From positions 18,985 through 82,984 of the forward strand of contig CAJAKC010000009.1 of assembly GCA_903940225.1 (NCBI GenBank): a DNA stretch of 64,000 nt, read 5' to 3'. Of this stretch, positions 24,407 through 35,620 are shown piece after piece. Position numbers and translations under genes: made by a program. The first letter of the stretch is position 1, and each line of letters begins with the position of its first letter. The notes beneath the pieces are model-generated. The model was not told where the DNA came from and did not search any database. It saw only the letters and a program-made list of their open reading frames with translations. The DNA comes from an uncultured Microbacteriaceae bacterium (lineage in GTDB: Bacteria > Actinomycetota > Actinomycetes > Actinomycetales > Microbacteriaceae).

Positions 24407-24412
24407 TAAACT
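24407..24412 (+). promoter_or_regulatory. -10 box of leaderless promoter for the ABC-F gene
   Basis: TAAACT followed by six bases and the GTG start at 24419. Confidence 0.5.
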
Positions 24413-24418
24413 GACGAA

Positions 24419-26188
<1,770 letters not shown>

Positions 26189-26191
26189 GTG

Positions 26192-26263
26192 CTCCGCCTC
26201 CAGGATTCGAACCTAGACCGAACATCTCCAAAGGATGCCGTGCTGCCATTACACTAAGGCGGA
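26192..26263 (-). tRNA. tRNA-Gln (anticodon TTG)
   Basis: A 72-base cloverleaf on the minus strand. The acceptor stem is TCCGCCT/AGGCGGA with the weak first pair U1-A72 and discriminator G typical of glutamine tRNA. The anticodon loop CTTTGGA gives UUG. The T-loop is GGTTCGAATCC. No CCA is encoded. It lies four bases beyond the ABC-F stop on the opposite strand. Confidence 0.94.
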
Positions 26264-26351
26264 CCGTCACGAGGACATCTCTATTCTGCCCGACCCAAAC
26301 CGTTTGGCGGTTCGCCATTGAGGCGGCGCGGTCTGGTGGCAGAATGGGGTT

Positions 26352-27770
26352 ATGACCGACTCCGCCCTCGCCGTGGTGATTCTCGCCGCTGGTGAAGGTT
26401 CGCGAATGAAGTCGTCTCTCGCCAAGGTGTTGCACCCCATCGCGGGCGTCCCCATGATCGGGCACGTTTTGTCGACCGCCGCCGCCCTGCACCCGCAACA
26501 CACGATCGCGGTTTTGCGCCACCAGCGCGATTCGGTCGCCGCGGTGGTCGCCGAGCTCACGGACGGTGTCGTCATCGTCGACCAGGATGACGTTCCCGGA
26601 ACGGGCCGCGCCGTCGAACTCGCACTGGCCGCACTGGATGGTTTTGAGGGCGATGTCGTCGTCGTTTCCGGTGACGTTCCGCTGCTGGATGCCGGAACAC
26701 TCGCCGCACTGGTCGCCGACCATCGCGCGAACGCCCGCGCCGCTTCTGTTCTCAGCGCGATCGTGGATGACCCGACGGGGTATGGGCGCATCGTTCGCAC
26801 GGCCGACCGTTTCACCCGAATCGTCGAGGACTCGGATGCGACCGACGACGAACGCGCCATCGCCGAAATCAATTCGGGGGCTTATGTTTTCAGTGCCGGG
26901 CTGCTGCGCACCGCTCTCGCGCAGGTGACGACCAAGAACGCTCAGGGTGAAAAGTACGTTACCGATGTGTTGGAGGTCCTCGCGGCCGGCCACACCATCG
27001 ACGCGCACACCGTTTCGTTCCCGTGGTTGGTCGCCGGAATTAACGACCGTGCGCAACTGGCCGAGGTTTCCGCCAGGCTCAACGCGATGATTGTCCGCGG
27101 TCATCAGGTGAACGGCGTCACCATCGATGACCCGGCAACGACATGGATCGACCGTGCGGTAACAATCGAGCCCGACGCGCGAATCCTGCCGGGAACATTC
27201 CTGCAGGGCGCGACGAGCATCGCTGCGAACGCGGTCGTCGGGCCGGGCACTACGTTGCGCGATTGCGAGATCGGGGCTGGCGCAACGCTCAACCGCGTCG
27301 ACGCGACTCTCGCCGTCATCGACGCCGGCGCAACGGTCGGACCGTTCTCGTACCTGCGTGCCGGAACCGTCCTGGGCCCGAACGGCAAGATTGGCGCGTT
27401 CGTCGAAACCAAGAATGCGACCATCGGCGCGGGCAGCAAGGTCCCCCACCTTTCGTACATCGGCGACACGACCGTCGGCGAACAGTCGAACATCGGGGCG
27501 GGAACCATCACCGCGAATTACGACGGAGTCGACAAACACCAGACGATCGTCGGGTCACACGTGCGGACCGGCTCGCACAACGTGTTCGTTGCGCCCGTCA
27601 CGATCCACGACGGTGCCTACACCGCCGCGGGAACGGTCGTCCGCAAGGATGTGCCGGCCGGGTCGCTGGGCATGACGGTCGCCCCCCAGCGCAACAACGA
27701 GGGTTGGGTCGAGGAACATCGACCAGGAACAGACGCGGCTGACGCGGCTAAACGAGCACCGAAAGAATAG
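26352..27770 (+). CDS. glmU: bifunctional UDP-N-acetylglucosamine pyrophosphorylase / glucosamine-1-phosphate N-acetyltransferase
   Basis: The 472-residue enzyme acetylates glucosamine-1-phosphate and uridylylates it to UDP-GlcNAc, the peptidoglycan precursor. The N-terminal nucleotidyltransferase domain starts VVILAAGEGSRMKSSLAKVLHP, with the metal-site motif VVVSGDVPLLD. The C-terminal half is a left-handed beta-helix with hexapeptide repeats, including GPFSYLRAGTVLGPN and the active-site loop VPHLSYIGD. A CAGAAT box lies six bases before the ATG. prs follows eight bases after the stop; glmU-prs is a common pair. Confidence 0.96.
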   Translation: MTDSALAVVILAAGEGSRMKSSLAKVLHPIAGVPMIGHVLSTAAALHPQHTIAVLRHQRDSVAAVVAELTDGVVIVDQDDVPGTGRAVELALAALDGFEGDVVVVSGDVPLLDAGTLAALVADHRANARAASVLSAIVDDPTGYGRIVRTADRFTRIVEDSDATDDERAIAEINSGAYVFSAGLLRTALAQVTTKNAQGEKYVTDVLEVLAAGHTIDAHTVSFPWLVAGINDRAQLAEVSARLNAMIVRGHQVNGVTIDDPATTWIDRAVTIEPDARILPGTFLQGATSIAANAVVGPGTTLRDCEIGAGATLNRVDATLAVIDAGATVGPFSYLRAGTVLGPNGKIGAFVETKNATIGAGSKVPHLSYIGDTTVGEQSNIGAGTITANYDGVDKHQTIVGSHVRTGSHNVFVAPVTIHDGAYTAAGTVVRKDVPAGSLGMTVAPQRNNEGWVEEHRPGTDAADAAKRAPKE

Positions 27771-27778
27771 GGATCACA

Positions 27779-28756
27779 GTGTCGGAAGTGGAACTTGCGG
27801 GCAAGAAAAAGCTCATTCTCATTTCGGGACGCGCACATCCCCAGTTATCCGCCGACATCGCCCGCGAACTCGACACCGAACTGCACCCCACCGAAGCCCG
27901 CACGTTTGCGAACGGCGAGATTTACGCTCGATTCGGCGAGTCGGTTCGCGGAACGGACGCGTTCGTCATCCAATCTCACTGCGCGCCCATCAACGAGTGG
28001 CTGATGGAACAACTCATCATGGTCGACGCGCTCAAGCGGGCCAGCGCAAAGCGCATCACCGTCGTCGCACCGTATTACCCCTATGCCCGTCAAGACAAAA
28101 AGACGCGGGGTCGCGAGCCGATTTCGGCCCGACTGGTCGCCGACTTGTTCAAGGCAGCCGGCGCCGACCGAATCATGTCGGTCGACATTCACGCGGCACA
28201 GATTCAGGGGTTCTTCGACGGACCGTTCGACCACCTGTTCGCCATGCCTGTTTTGCTCGAGCACTTCCGTGCGCAACTCGACCCATCGGAGGTCACCGTC
28301 GTGAGCCCCGACATGGGCCGCGTTCGTGTCGCTGATATCTGGAGCGACAAGTTGGGCGCACCCCTCGCCATCATTCACAAGCGCCGCGACCCGCTCGTAC
28401 CCAACCAGGTGACGGTTCACGAAATCGTCGGTGACGTCGAGGGCCGTGTGTGTCTGATTGTTGACGACCTCATCGACACGGGGCGAACCATCGTCAAGGC
28501 GGCCGAGGCCCTCAAAAACGCCGGCGCCAAGGGTGTCGTCGTCGCGGCGACTCACGCCGTCTTCTCGGATCCCGCGACCGAGATTCTGCAGTCCGACTTC
28601 ATCGACAAGGTCGTCGTCACCGACACCCTGCCGATTCCTGAAGACAAGCGGTGGGATCGCCTCGAGGTTCTCTCCATCGCACCGACCATCGCCAACGCAA
28701 TCCGCGAGGTCTTCGGTGAAGGTTCCGTTACCGCAATGTTCGACGGCGCCGCATAA
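27779..28756 (+). CDS. prs: ribose-phosphate pyrophosphokinase
   Basis: The 325-residue enzyme makes PRPP from ribose-5-phosphate and ATP for nucleotide, His and Trp synthesis. Signatures are YPYARQDKKTRGREPISARL (ATP and allosteric region), SVDIHAAQIQGFF with the catalytic His, VVSPDMGRVRVADIW, and the PRPP-binding loop LIVDDLIDTGRTI. It begins with GTG. It is the last gene of the glmU-prs pair and converges on the nitroreductase gene across 12 bases. Confidence 0.97.
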   Translation: MSEVELAGKKKLILISGRAHPQLSADIARELDTELHPTEARTFANGEIYARFGESVRGTDAFVIQSHCAPINEWLMEQLIMVDALKRASAKRITVVAPYYPYARQDKKTRGREPISARLVADLFKAAGADRIMSVDIHAAQIQGFFDGPFDHLFAMPVLLEHFRAQLDPSEVTVVSPDMGRVRVADIWSDKLGAPLAIIHKRRDPLVPNQVTVHEIVGDVEGRVCLIVDDLIDTGRTIVKAAEALKNAGAKGVVVAATHAVFSDPATEILQSDFIDKVVVTDTLPIPEDKRWDRLEVLSIAPTIANAIREVFGEGSVTAMFDGAA

Positions 28757-28768
28757 CCGATTCGCGCG

Positions 28769-29494
28769 TTAGCGCTCGGGGACGGTGATGTCGGCGACGG
28801 GCAGTCGCTCGGCACGGAACGCGTTCACCTTGTCGCCCGAGGGGTAACCGACCGCAATTCCGCACAGCAATTTGTATTGCTTGGGAACGTTGAATTCTTT
28901 TTTCACCGGTGTTGACCAGATCGCCAGTGCACCCTCGGCGCACGTTCCCAACCCGCGCGCGTGGGCGGACAGCATGAGATTTTCCATGAACAATCCCGCG
29001 TCTGACGCCGAATACGTCGGCAATCCCTTGTGGGTGAAGATGAACAGCGCGACGGGGGCGCCGAACAGGTCAAAGTTTCGTGCCCACTGCGCGTCGCGCG
29101 CCACGCGATCGCCGCGCGGGACTCCGATGTGCGTGTACAGGTCGCGGCCAATCTTCTGGCTGCGCGGCAAGACATCCTTGGGGTACGGCCGGTACACGTG
29201 ATAGTCGCTCGACGGCAGGGCATCCCCGCGCAACACGAACATGACCTTCGCCCACCAGTTCCCGTTGATGGCTTTCGCGGCAACCTCCCAGCGACGCAAC
29301 AGTTCGGCGGTGATGCGTTCGCGCACCTCGCCTGTTGCGACGGCGACCATGTACGGGCGAGTGTTCGACCAGCTGGGCGCGGTCATCGCGTCGGTCAACA
29401 GTTCGTCGATTACCTTACGCGGTACGGGTTTTGGCAGAAAATCGCGCGTGCTGCGACGCGACGCAAGAAACGCCGAGAATTCGGTGGGGCTCAT
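28769..29494 (-). CDS. nitroreductase family protein
   Basis: The 241-residue flavoprotein belongs to the FMN-dependent nitroreductase family. Visible motifs are ASRRSTRDFLPKPVPRKVIDELL and APSWSNTRPY near the N-terminus (FMN phosphate binding), and SAHARGLGTCAEGAL with IAVGYPSGDKVNAFR toward the C-terminus. Such enzymes reduce nitroaromatics, quinones or flavins with NAD(P)H; the physiological substrate is unknown. It lies 19 bases downstream of the large membrane protein gene on the same strand and may be co-transcribed with it. Confidence 0.9.
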   Translation of the reverse strand: MSPTEFSAFLASRRSTRDFLPKPVPRKVIDELLTDAMTAPSWSNTRPYMVAVATGEVRERITAELLRRWEVAAKAINGNWWAKVMFVLRGDALPSSDYHVYRPYPKDVLPRSQKIGRDLYTHIGVPRGDRVARDAQWARNFDLFGAPVALFIFTHKGLPTYSASDAGLFMENLMLSAHARGLGTCAEGALAIWSTPVKKEFNVPKQYKLLCGIAVGYPSGDKVNAFRAERLPVADITVPER

Positions 29495-29513
29495 CCCTCT
29501 ATTGTTCCGCGTT

Positions 29514-31271
29514 TCACGGCGTGCACGACCCCCGCGTTATGTTTCCGAAGGAAGGGTAGTCCTTCAAATCCTGCAACGATTCAGCCGAACCGACGCCGTA
29601 CCCTGTGCCGGGGTCGGTCATTCCCATAGAGTCTTCGTCCCACGGCGCGACAGAGACACACATCGGTTCGACATCGTCAGACGTCTGAATTTCGATCAGG
29701 CGAATCTTGCCGTCCATGTCGACGACCGGGGTCACAGGGATGTCGTATTGGTAGTTCCTCAACGCCTCGCGGATCAACGTCGCGTTGTTGGGGTCGATGT
29801 CGGGGTTTGCCAGGCGCGCTTGCCCAATGGTGGTCAACAGGTCATTCAATTCGTGGGTGCCATCGCTCAGTTGGTCTTGTCCTGGCAAGAGTTCGTCGGG
29901 CACAAACGTCGTCGACACCGTGAATCGATAGTTGAATAGTCCGGGGTCGGGGCTGGCGGTGCCCGTCTGAATTTCCATCAGGTCCATCTGGAAGGGGACG
30001 TCACCGATTCCGACGAAGCGGAACACCGCGGAATCGATTCCGTAGGGCTGAATAAGTTGAGGGTAGTCGGCGAGGGTCGCCACACACATTGCGTTCGCGG
30101 CGGGGTCCTCGGCGCTTTCGAGCGGAATGCGGGAATAGTCGGGGGCAATCGACCACGCCGTCGCGCCGTTTGCAAAGGCATACGCCACCGTCGTCGCGCA
30201 CACGTCGAACGCATTCGACTGTGGATCACCCAGGCGCACGAATGTCACCGTCGAATCGGGATCGTCGATGCAGTTCTCGGTGCCGCAATCCAGGAGGTCG
30301 CTCACCTCGGTGAAGCCGTCCGGGTTGCCCGCTTCGACGAGGTTGTTGATCCAGTTGCTCGACACCAGTGCTTTTTCGTTGCGCTCGACGGCCTCGGGGC
30401 TAACGCCGGCAAACCCGACAACGGTCGTGGCAATCACGCCCGGAACAACGGCCAGAGACAACACCGCCAACAGCGGGGTCGTGACCTTGCGGGGCGAGCG
30501 ATCGCGGGGCCAGTTGATGAGCGCAAAAATCAGAATGACAACGCCCGCAGCGTTACCCATGGTCAAATCGATGAACTGATAGAAACTGAATTCGAATCCC
30601 GGTGCCGCAAGGTCTGTCAGTTCCCCGTTGCGCGCTAATTGGAATGCCGTGAACTCGACCTGAACGGTGAAATACGCGAGCAGGATCGCGCCGACAAGAA
30701 AAAGGTTGGGCGCGATGGGGAGTTTCGGAACCGCCCGCTTCGGTTCGTCACCGGCGGGAGCCGTTTCGGTCGTTTGCTGTGGTTCGTCCGGTGCCGCCTC
30801 GGCGAGGGCGCGCGCCTTCAACCCGCGTTGCACCGATCCGACCAACAGATACGTCACCGTGAAGACGTACACCATCGCCCACGGCACCATGATGGGCGCA
30901 TTGAACAGTTGGTCTTGCGGAGCCAAGGTAAACGAGAACGGGATATTGATTGCCGCGGGAACGACACCGACGATCGCGCCAATCAGTGCGGGGATTCCCG
31001 TAGCCCGTTGCACGGTGAAGATTGTGCGGGCCGATTTTTTTGCGGCTTCGGCGTCTTTCGCGGCCCACCGGAACGACGCGACGGTCAGATAAATCAAACC
31101 GGGTGCGAACAGGGCCAGCCACATCACGCCGCTAAAACCGAAGAAGCTGGACGCAAACCCCACTTGCGATTCCGCGTACGAAACGTAACCAGTGGCTGCA
31201 GCCCAAATCGCCAGCGTGACGCTGTAGATAGCCTGAAGTTTGCGAACCCATGCGGGTGTTTTCGTGCTCAT
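29514..31271 (-). CDS. unrecognised polytopic membrane protein with large extracytoplasmic C-terminal domain, 585 aa
   Basis: I do not recognise the family. From ATG 31271 (MSTKTPAWVRKLQAIYS), with GAGAGGA about 11 bases upstream, the N-terminal half holds about seven hydrophobic helices. They are interrupted by an acidic Pro/Glu/Thr-rich cytoplasmic loop (EAAPDEPQQTTETAPAGDEP). After the last helix (~residue 300) a ~280-residue acidic, probably extracytoplasmic domain follows with several cysteines (LLDCGTENC, NAFDVCATT, NAMCVATL, PMCVSVAP, GSCTP at the end) suited to disulfides. It is divergent from the giant secreted repeat protein, with a shared 187-base gap, so a functional link is possible but unproven. 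Confidence 0.75.
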   Translation of the reverse strand: MSTKTPAWVRKLQAIYSVTLAIWAAATGYVSYAESQVGFASSFFGFSGVMWLALFAPGLIYLTVASFRWAAKDAEAAKKSARTIFTVQRATGIPALIGAIVGVVPAAINIPFSFTLAPQDQLFNAPIMVPWAMVYVFTVTYLLVGSVQRGLKARALAEAAPDEPQQTTETAPAGDEPKRAVPKLPIAPNLFLVGAILLAYFTVQVEFTAFQLARNGELTDLAAPGFEFSFYQFIDLTMGNAAGVVILIFALINWPRDRSPRKVTTPLLAVLSLAVVPGVIATTVVGFAGVSPEAVERNEKALVSSNWINNLVEAGNPDGFTEVSDLLDCGTENCIDDPDSTVTFVRLGDPQSNAFDVCATTVAYAFANGATAWSIAPDYSRIPLESAEDPAANAMCVATLADYPQLIQPYGIDSAVFRFVGIGDVPFQMDLMEIQTGTASPDPGLFNYRFTVSTTFVPDELLPGQDQLSDGTHELNDLLTTIGQARLANPDIDPNNATLIREALRNYQYDIPVTPVVDMDGKIRLIEIQTSDDVEPMCVSVAPWDEDSMGMTDPGTGYGVGSAESLQDLKDYPSFGNITRGSCTP

Positions 31272-31458
31272 GTCAGTGGGTGTCCTCTCGGCGACTCGAT
31301 CGCGGGCTTCAATCGACGGTATCCGTCGGCGGGTGGAAGTGCAACAGCGCGCTGTGTCCCACGCGAAGGGCGCAAAGGCCGATATATCTTCCCTGTACAT
31401 CTTGAGTTGTCGTCAGTTGACGATACAGTGAAAGTAATTCATTAATGCAAGGGGCGGG

Positions 31459-34400
31459 ATGAATCCCTTCGGCAGGTTGGGTCGCGTTGTTGCGATGGCC
31501 CTTTCGCTTGTCATTTTTGCCCCGGTTGCTGACATTGCGACTGCTCAAGTCCCTTCGGGTGAGATTCCGTCGGTGTCGCGGGCTGTCCCCACAAACACGG
31601 TTTATCCCGCAATCACCGGCACTGCTCGTGTTCCCAATACGCTGACAGCGAGTCGTGGCACCTGGGGTAACGCACCGACGACGTTTACCAATGCCTGGTA
31701 CCGGTGCACAACTGCCGCGGCTAAAGCAACAGCCAAACCCGCCTCCTGTACTCTCGTCGATGGTCAAACTGCGGCCACCTATGTCTTGTCCACTGCTGAC
31801 GCGGGCAAGTTCGTTGTTGCGTCGGTCACCGCCGGTAACACTTCTGGTTCGCTGACGCGGTGGTCGGCGTCGACAGTTGCGATCGTTGCTCAGTACCTAC
31901 CACCCGCAAATACGGTTGCGCCGGCCCTCACCGGAAACAAGGCCGTTTCGCAAATCCTGACGGTGTCGAATGGGACGTGGACGGAAACGCCATCGTCATA
32001 TGCCTATAAATGGTTCCGATGCACCGCCACTCAGGTGGCCGCGAACGCGAAGCCGGCCGCATGTACCGAGATCGGCGGCCAGACCAACGCCACGTACACT
32101 CTTGTCACGGCTGATGCGGCGCGATTCATCGTCGCTTCAGTGACCGCCACGAACACCGTGTCGTCCGTCACGAAATGGTCAGCATCGACCACCGCGGTTG
32201 CGGCGTTGCCTGCGCCGGTGAATACGGTCGCCCCAGCACTTTCGGGTAGTGCGCAAGTGTCGCGCATTGTGTCACTCACTGACGGCACATGGACGTACCG
32301 CCCCACCAGTTACACATATAAGTGGTATTCCTGCACCGCCACAAAGGCGGCAGGGACCACACTTCCCGCTGGATGTACCCAAATTGTTGGGGCTACGGCG
32401 TCGACGTATCAACTTTTGGCCAGGCAGAAGGCGAAGTTTGTGTTGGGAATGGTGAAGGCAACAAACCGCGTCGGCTCCACTGTCCGATACACCGCAACCA
32501 CCACCGCAGTTAAGGTTCCCGCCCCGTATTCCCCGTCAGTGTTTGATCGTGCGGTACCGGATATTCGATACGAAGGGGAGGCCACTCCCGAGCCAGCCAG
32601 TGCAATTTCAGGTGATGCGAAGTTGGGCAGTGTTTTGGTGGCTAGCAAAGGTGTATGGCTTGGGTACCCGCTCCCCGAGGTTTCCTACTCGTATTGGTAT
32701 CGATGTGACCTTGAGCACTTGGCCGCTTCGACATCGCGACCTTCGGATTGTTATGCGATTGCTGGATCAAATGGTGCGAGTGGGGAAACTTATCTTATCG
32801 TCGAAGAGGACGTTGGACACTTTCTCGCGTTTGAAGTCATCGCAACGAATAACCGAGGGACTTCTCGATACTTCACGCCTACAACCGATGCCGTTTCTGC
32901 AACCCCTACCCTGATCGCAGCTCCGACAGTCACGGGTTCCCCCGGTTATGGAGAAACGCTATCGACTTCACAGGGCCGTTGGTCGGTGGCCCCCGGCCTA
33001 GCACTCAACTATTCATACTCGTGGCGCCGATGTGCAACGTCCACACCGAACTTGTTTGCCGGAATTCCCGTTGGTTGTGAGACCATATCTGGCGCAAATG
33101 GCTCAACTCATCTGGTTACCATCAACGATCTCGGCAGTTATCTCGTTGCTACAGTTGCCGTGACCAACGGCTATCAAGAAACCGTGTCGGCAAGTTCGTT
33201 GGCCACGCAACTTGTCCGATCGATTCCAACCAATTTGTCCGTTCCAGAAGTCGAAGGCAGCCGCGGCCCAAGTGGAGTTCTGTCTGTTCAAACAGGAACT
33301 TGGGTTGCATATCCCGCCGCCACCACGACAGTCCAATGGTATCGCTGCGCAAATGCCGCATATTCCCCAGAAACCTTCCTTCAAAATTCCTGTTCAATCA
33401 TTTCAGGCGAAACATCCATTGACTACTCACTCACTGCCATTGACAAAGGAAAGTTTGTAACCGCAGCAGTAACGGTGCGCAATGCACTCGGTGCCGCCAC
33501 GAGTTGGGCGGGGGTTTACGATTATCAAGCAACTAAATTCGCACCGGAATTGGTTAGTCCACCCATCGTCTCTGGGACATTGACGGTAGGAACTGATGCG
33601 GTGATTTCTAGTTCAGGTGCCTGGAACGCGGACCCTTGGCCATTTGGCGCTTTGAAGCAGCTTTGGTTTACCTGTGACACCGCGGATTCCGGGTTCGAGG
33701 ATGTCGGTGGTCCGCGCGCGGATCCGCCGTTCAATTGTGTTTTGCAAGGTAACGGTTACAATGATCGCAGGACAATTCATAGATTAATGGTCGGGAAGTT
33801 TCTGTTTCTTGCCATGACTCTGCGAAATGAGTGGGGAAGCAAAACTGCGGTTGTGAGTGTCGGGATACCTAGGTCCGCCCCCACACTCGTCACTGCACAT
33901 GTTGTTGGGGGTGTTTCGGCCGTTGGCGAAACACTGAACGCGACCTCGGGTAGTTGGGTTGTTTATCCGGAAAACACCAGCTACCAATGGTATCGATGCA
34001 CCTCTGCGGTCACCTCGCACCAATTGGTCAAACCCGCACAATGTGATGCCCTTCCAGGTGACACTGACCATAACTATCTCCTAAATGACGCTGATTACGG
34101 AAAGTTTCTTTCGGTTTCCATGACCAAATCCAACGAGTTAGGCACATTGACCGTCTGGTCGAGAACCGCGGGGGCCGTTGGGACGAAACCGGAAAGTGTC
34201 ACCTCACCAACTCTCGATGGGAGTCCTGAAGTTGGGCAATCACTAACAATCTCTTCCGGGCAATGGACCGGCGATCCAGACCCAGACCTTTCTTTTGCCA
34301 TGTACGCGTGTGACGGTCCCATAACGTCACAAGACGCAATTGAGACACCCGGCTGCCAACAGTTCTTTGGACCAGCGGTGACCTCTTTGTCACTCGGAAC

Positions 34401-35568
34401 CGATAATTCTTGTTTCAGCAATGACGACGGAAATGTTGTGTGCTGGGGGCCAAACCAATTTGGTGAGGTCGGGGACGGGACGACGGTAACACGTCGTGCA
34501 GCAGTCCGTGCTGGAGTTCAATCGGTGAAGCAAGTTTCAGTTGGCGAAACGCACACGTGTGCGCTGTTGCTTGGTGGCCAAGTGGATTGTTGGGGGCTTA
34601 TCCAAGGCGATTTGCGCGGAAATGGGACTGTTTCTTATTCAGGTTCTGACCCAATCCGTGTATTCAACGTCTCGAATGCGATACAGATTGCGTCGGGCCT
34701 GCATCATTCATGTGCCCTACGAATTGATGGAACCGTCTCCTGCTGGGGTGCGCGGGTTTGGCTAGGGGGAAGTGGGTTTACAACGGGTGCGGAACAGGTT
34801 CCAGGAATCGAAAATGCAATCCAAATCTCACATTCGATGAGGCACGCTTGCGCAGTGTTGGCCGATGGAACTGTCAAATGCTGGGGGTACAACGCGAAAG
34901 GCCAAATAGGCGACGGCACTAACCAGACGCGCGTGACCCCAGTATTCGTCAGCGGAATTAACAACGCAACGGCTGTTTCTACCGGCGAGAACAACACTTG
35001 TGCCCTCCTAGCCGACGGGACAGTCAAATGCTGGGGGGATAATTGGGGATACCAACTCGGGCTCAACGCGAATGCGGATGGTAGTAACATTCCCGTTATC
35101 TTGGGTGGCATATCCTCTGCCGTCCAAATCTCGACCAATGATCGCAGTGCGTGTGCATTGATTTCCGACGGCAGCATCAAGTGTGTTGGGGATAATGACT
35201 TCGGCGCACTTGGGAATGGGGCGCATGGACCCGCCTCAGCAACACCATCAAACGTGGTCGGGATTAACAACGCGGTATCGATAGCACAGAATTCACACCG
35301 AGGGTGTGCTTTGCTTGAGACAAATGAGATCAAATGCTGGGGTTACAGTGGCGATCCGGGCAGTATCGGCCGCATAGGTGATGGGACGCAGTTCGACCGC
35401 TATTCACCAGTCAGCATCCGTTTTGATTTGTCAACCGATGTAATTTTTCCAATCCCTCAACAACTCGAGGGCAAGTGGCTCATCGCGGGCGTCCGAGGGG
35501 CAAGCAAGTACGGGACCAGTTCTGATTCATGGAGCAACCCAATTGGGCCAATAGGACCCACTCATTGA
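31459..35568 (+). CDS. secreted giant protein: nine Ig-like repeats with an RCC1 seven-bladed propeller nested in the last
   Basis: The 1369-residue product starts with a signal peptide (MNPFGRLGRVVAMALSLVIF, cleavage near TAQ). Nine ~100-residue repeats follow, of the actinobacterial Ig-like type. Each has 'P.ltG....G..L....G.W', a WYRC-type cysteine, a second Cys, and a closing 'aGKFvvasVta.N..G....Sa'. Seven RCC1 repeats (residues ~973-1324; 'HTCALLaDGtVkCWG...GqlGdGt') are inserted between the first and second half of repeat nine, which resumes at QLEGKWLIAGVRGASKYG. Each blade has a likely disulfide. No LPxTG motif or C-terminal membrane anchor is seen, so it is probably secreted or cell-wall-associated. 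It is more AT-rich toward its 3' half. A role in adhesion or ligand binding is inferred. Confidence 0.85.
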   Translation: MNPFGRLGRVVAMALSLVIFAPVADIATAQVPSGEIPSVSRAVPTNTVYPAITGTARVPNTLTASRGTWGNAPTTFTNAWYRCTTAAAKATAKPASCTLVDGQTAATYVLSTADAGKFVVASVTAGNTSGSLTRWSASTVAIVAQYLPPANTVAPALTGNKAVSQILTVSNGTWTETPSSYAYKWFRCTATQVAANAKPAACTEIGGQTNATYTLVTADAARFIVASVTATNTVSSVTKWSASTTAVAALPAPVNTVAPALSGSAQVSRIVSLTDGTWTYRPTSYTYKWYSCTATKAAGTTLPAGCTQIVGATASTYQLLARQKAKFVLGMVKATNRVGSTVRYTATTTAVKVPAPYSPSVFDRAVPDIRYEGEATPEPASAISGDAKLGSVLVASKGVWLGYPLPEVSYSYWYRCDLEHLAASTSRPSDCYAIAGSNGASGETYLIVEEDVGHFLAFEVIATNNRGTSRYFTPTTDAVSATPTLIAAPTVTGSPGYGETLSTSQGRWSVAPGLALNYSYSWRRCATSTPNLFAGIPVGCETISGANGSTHLVTINDLGSYLVATVAVTNGYQETVSASSLATQLVRSIPTNLSVPEVEGSRGPSGVLSVQTGTWVAYPAATTTVQWYRCANAAYSPETFLQNSCSIISGETSIDYSLTAIDKGKFVTAAVTVRNALGAATSWAGVYDYQATKFAPELVSPPIVSGTLTVGTDAVISSSGAWNADPWPFGALKQLWFTCDTADSGFEDVGGPRADPPFNCVLQGNGYNDRRTIHRLMVGKFLFLAMTLRNEWGSKTAVVSVGIPRSAPTLVTAHVVGGVSAVGETLNATSGSWVVYPENTSYQWYRCTSAVTSHQLVKPAQCDALPGDTDHNYLLNDADYGKFLSVSMTKSNELGTLTVWSRTAGAVGTKPESVTSPTLDGSPEVGQSLTISSGQWTGDPDPDLSFAMYACDGPITSQDAIETPGCQQFFGPAVTSLSLGTDNSCFSNDDGNVVCWGPNQFGEVGDGTTVTRRAAVRAGVQSVKQVSVGETHTCALLLGGQVDCWGLIQGDLRGNGTVSYSGSDPIRVFNVSNAIQIASGLHHSCALRIDGTVSCWGARVWLGGSGFTTGAEQVPGIENAIQISHSMRHACAVLADGTVKCWGYNAKGQIGDGTNQTRVTPVFVSGINNATAVSTGENNTCALLADGTVKCWGDNWGYQLGLNANADGSNIPVILGGISSAVQISTNDRSACALISDGSIKCVGDNDFGALGNGAHGPASATPSNVVGINNAVSIAQNSHRGCALLETNEIKCWGYSGDPGSIGRIGDGTQFDRYSPVSIRFDLSTDVIFPIPQQLEGKWLIAGVRGASKYGTSSDSWSNPIGPIGPTH
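34375..35430 (+). repeat. seven tandem RCC1 repeats (one complete beta-propeller)
   Basis: Seven ~50-codon repeats lie inside the giant secreted protein. They start at SLSLGTDNSCF, QVSVGETHTCALL, QIASGLHHSCAL, QISHSMRHACAVL, AVSTGENNTCALL, QISTNDRSACALI and SIAQNSHRGCALL. Most contain a CWG (or CVG) about ten residues later. Seven units make exactly one closed propeller. Confidence 0.8.
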
Positions 35569-35620
35569 GAGTCTCTTTTTGGTTTGGGGGTTGGACAAAG
35601 AAGGTGAGGATTCGATCGAA

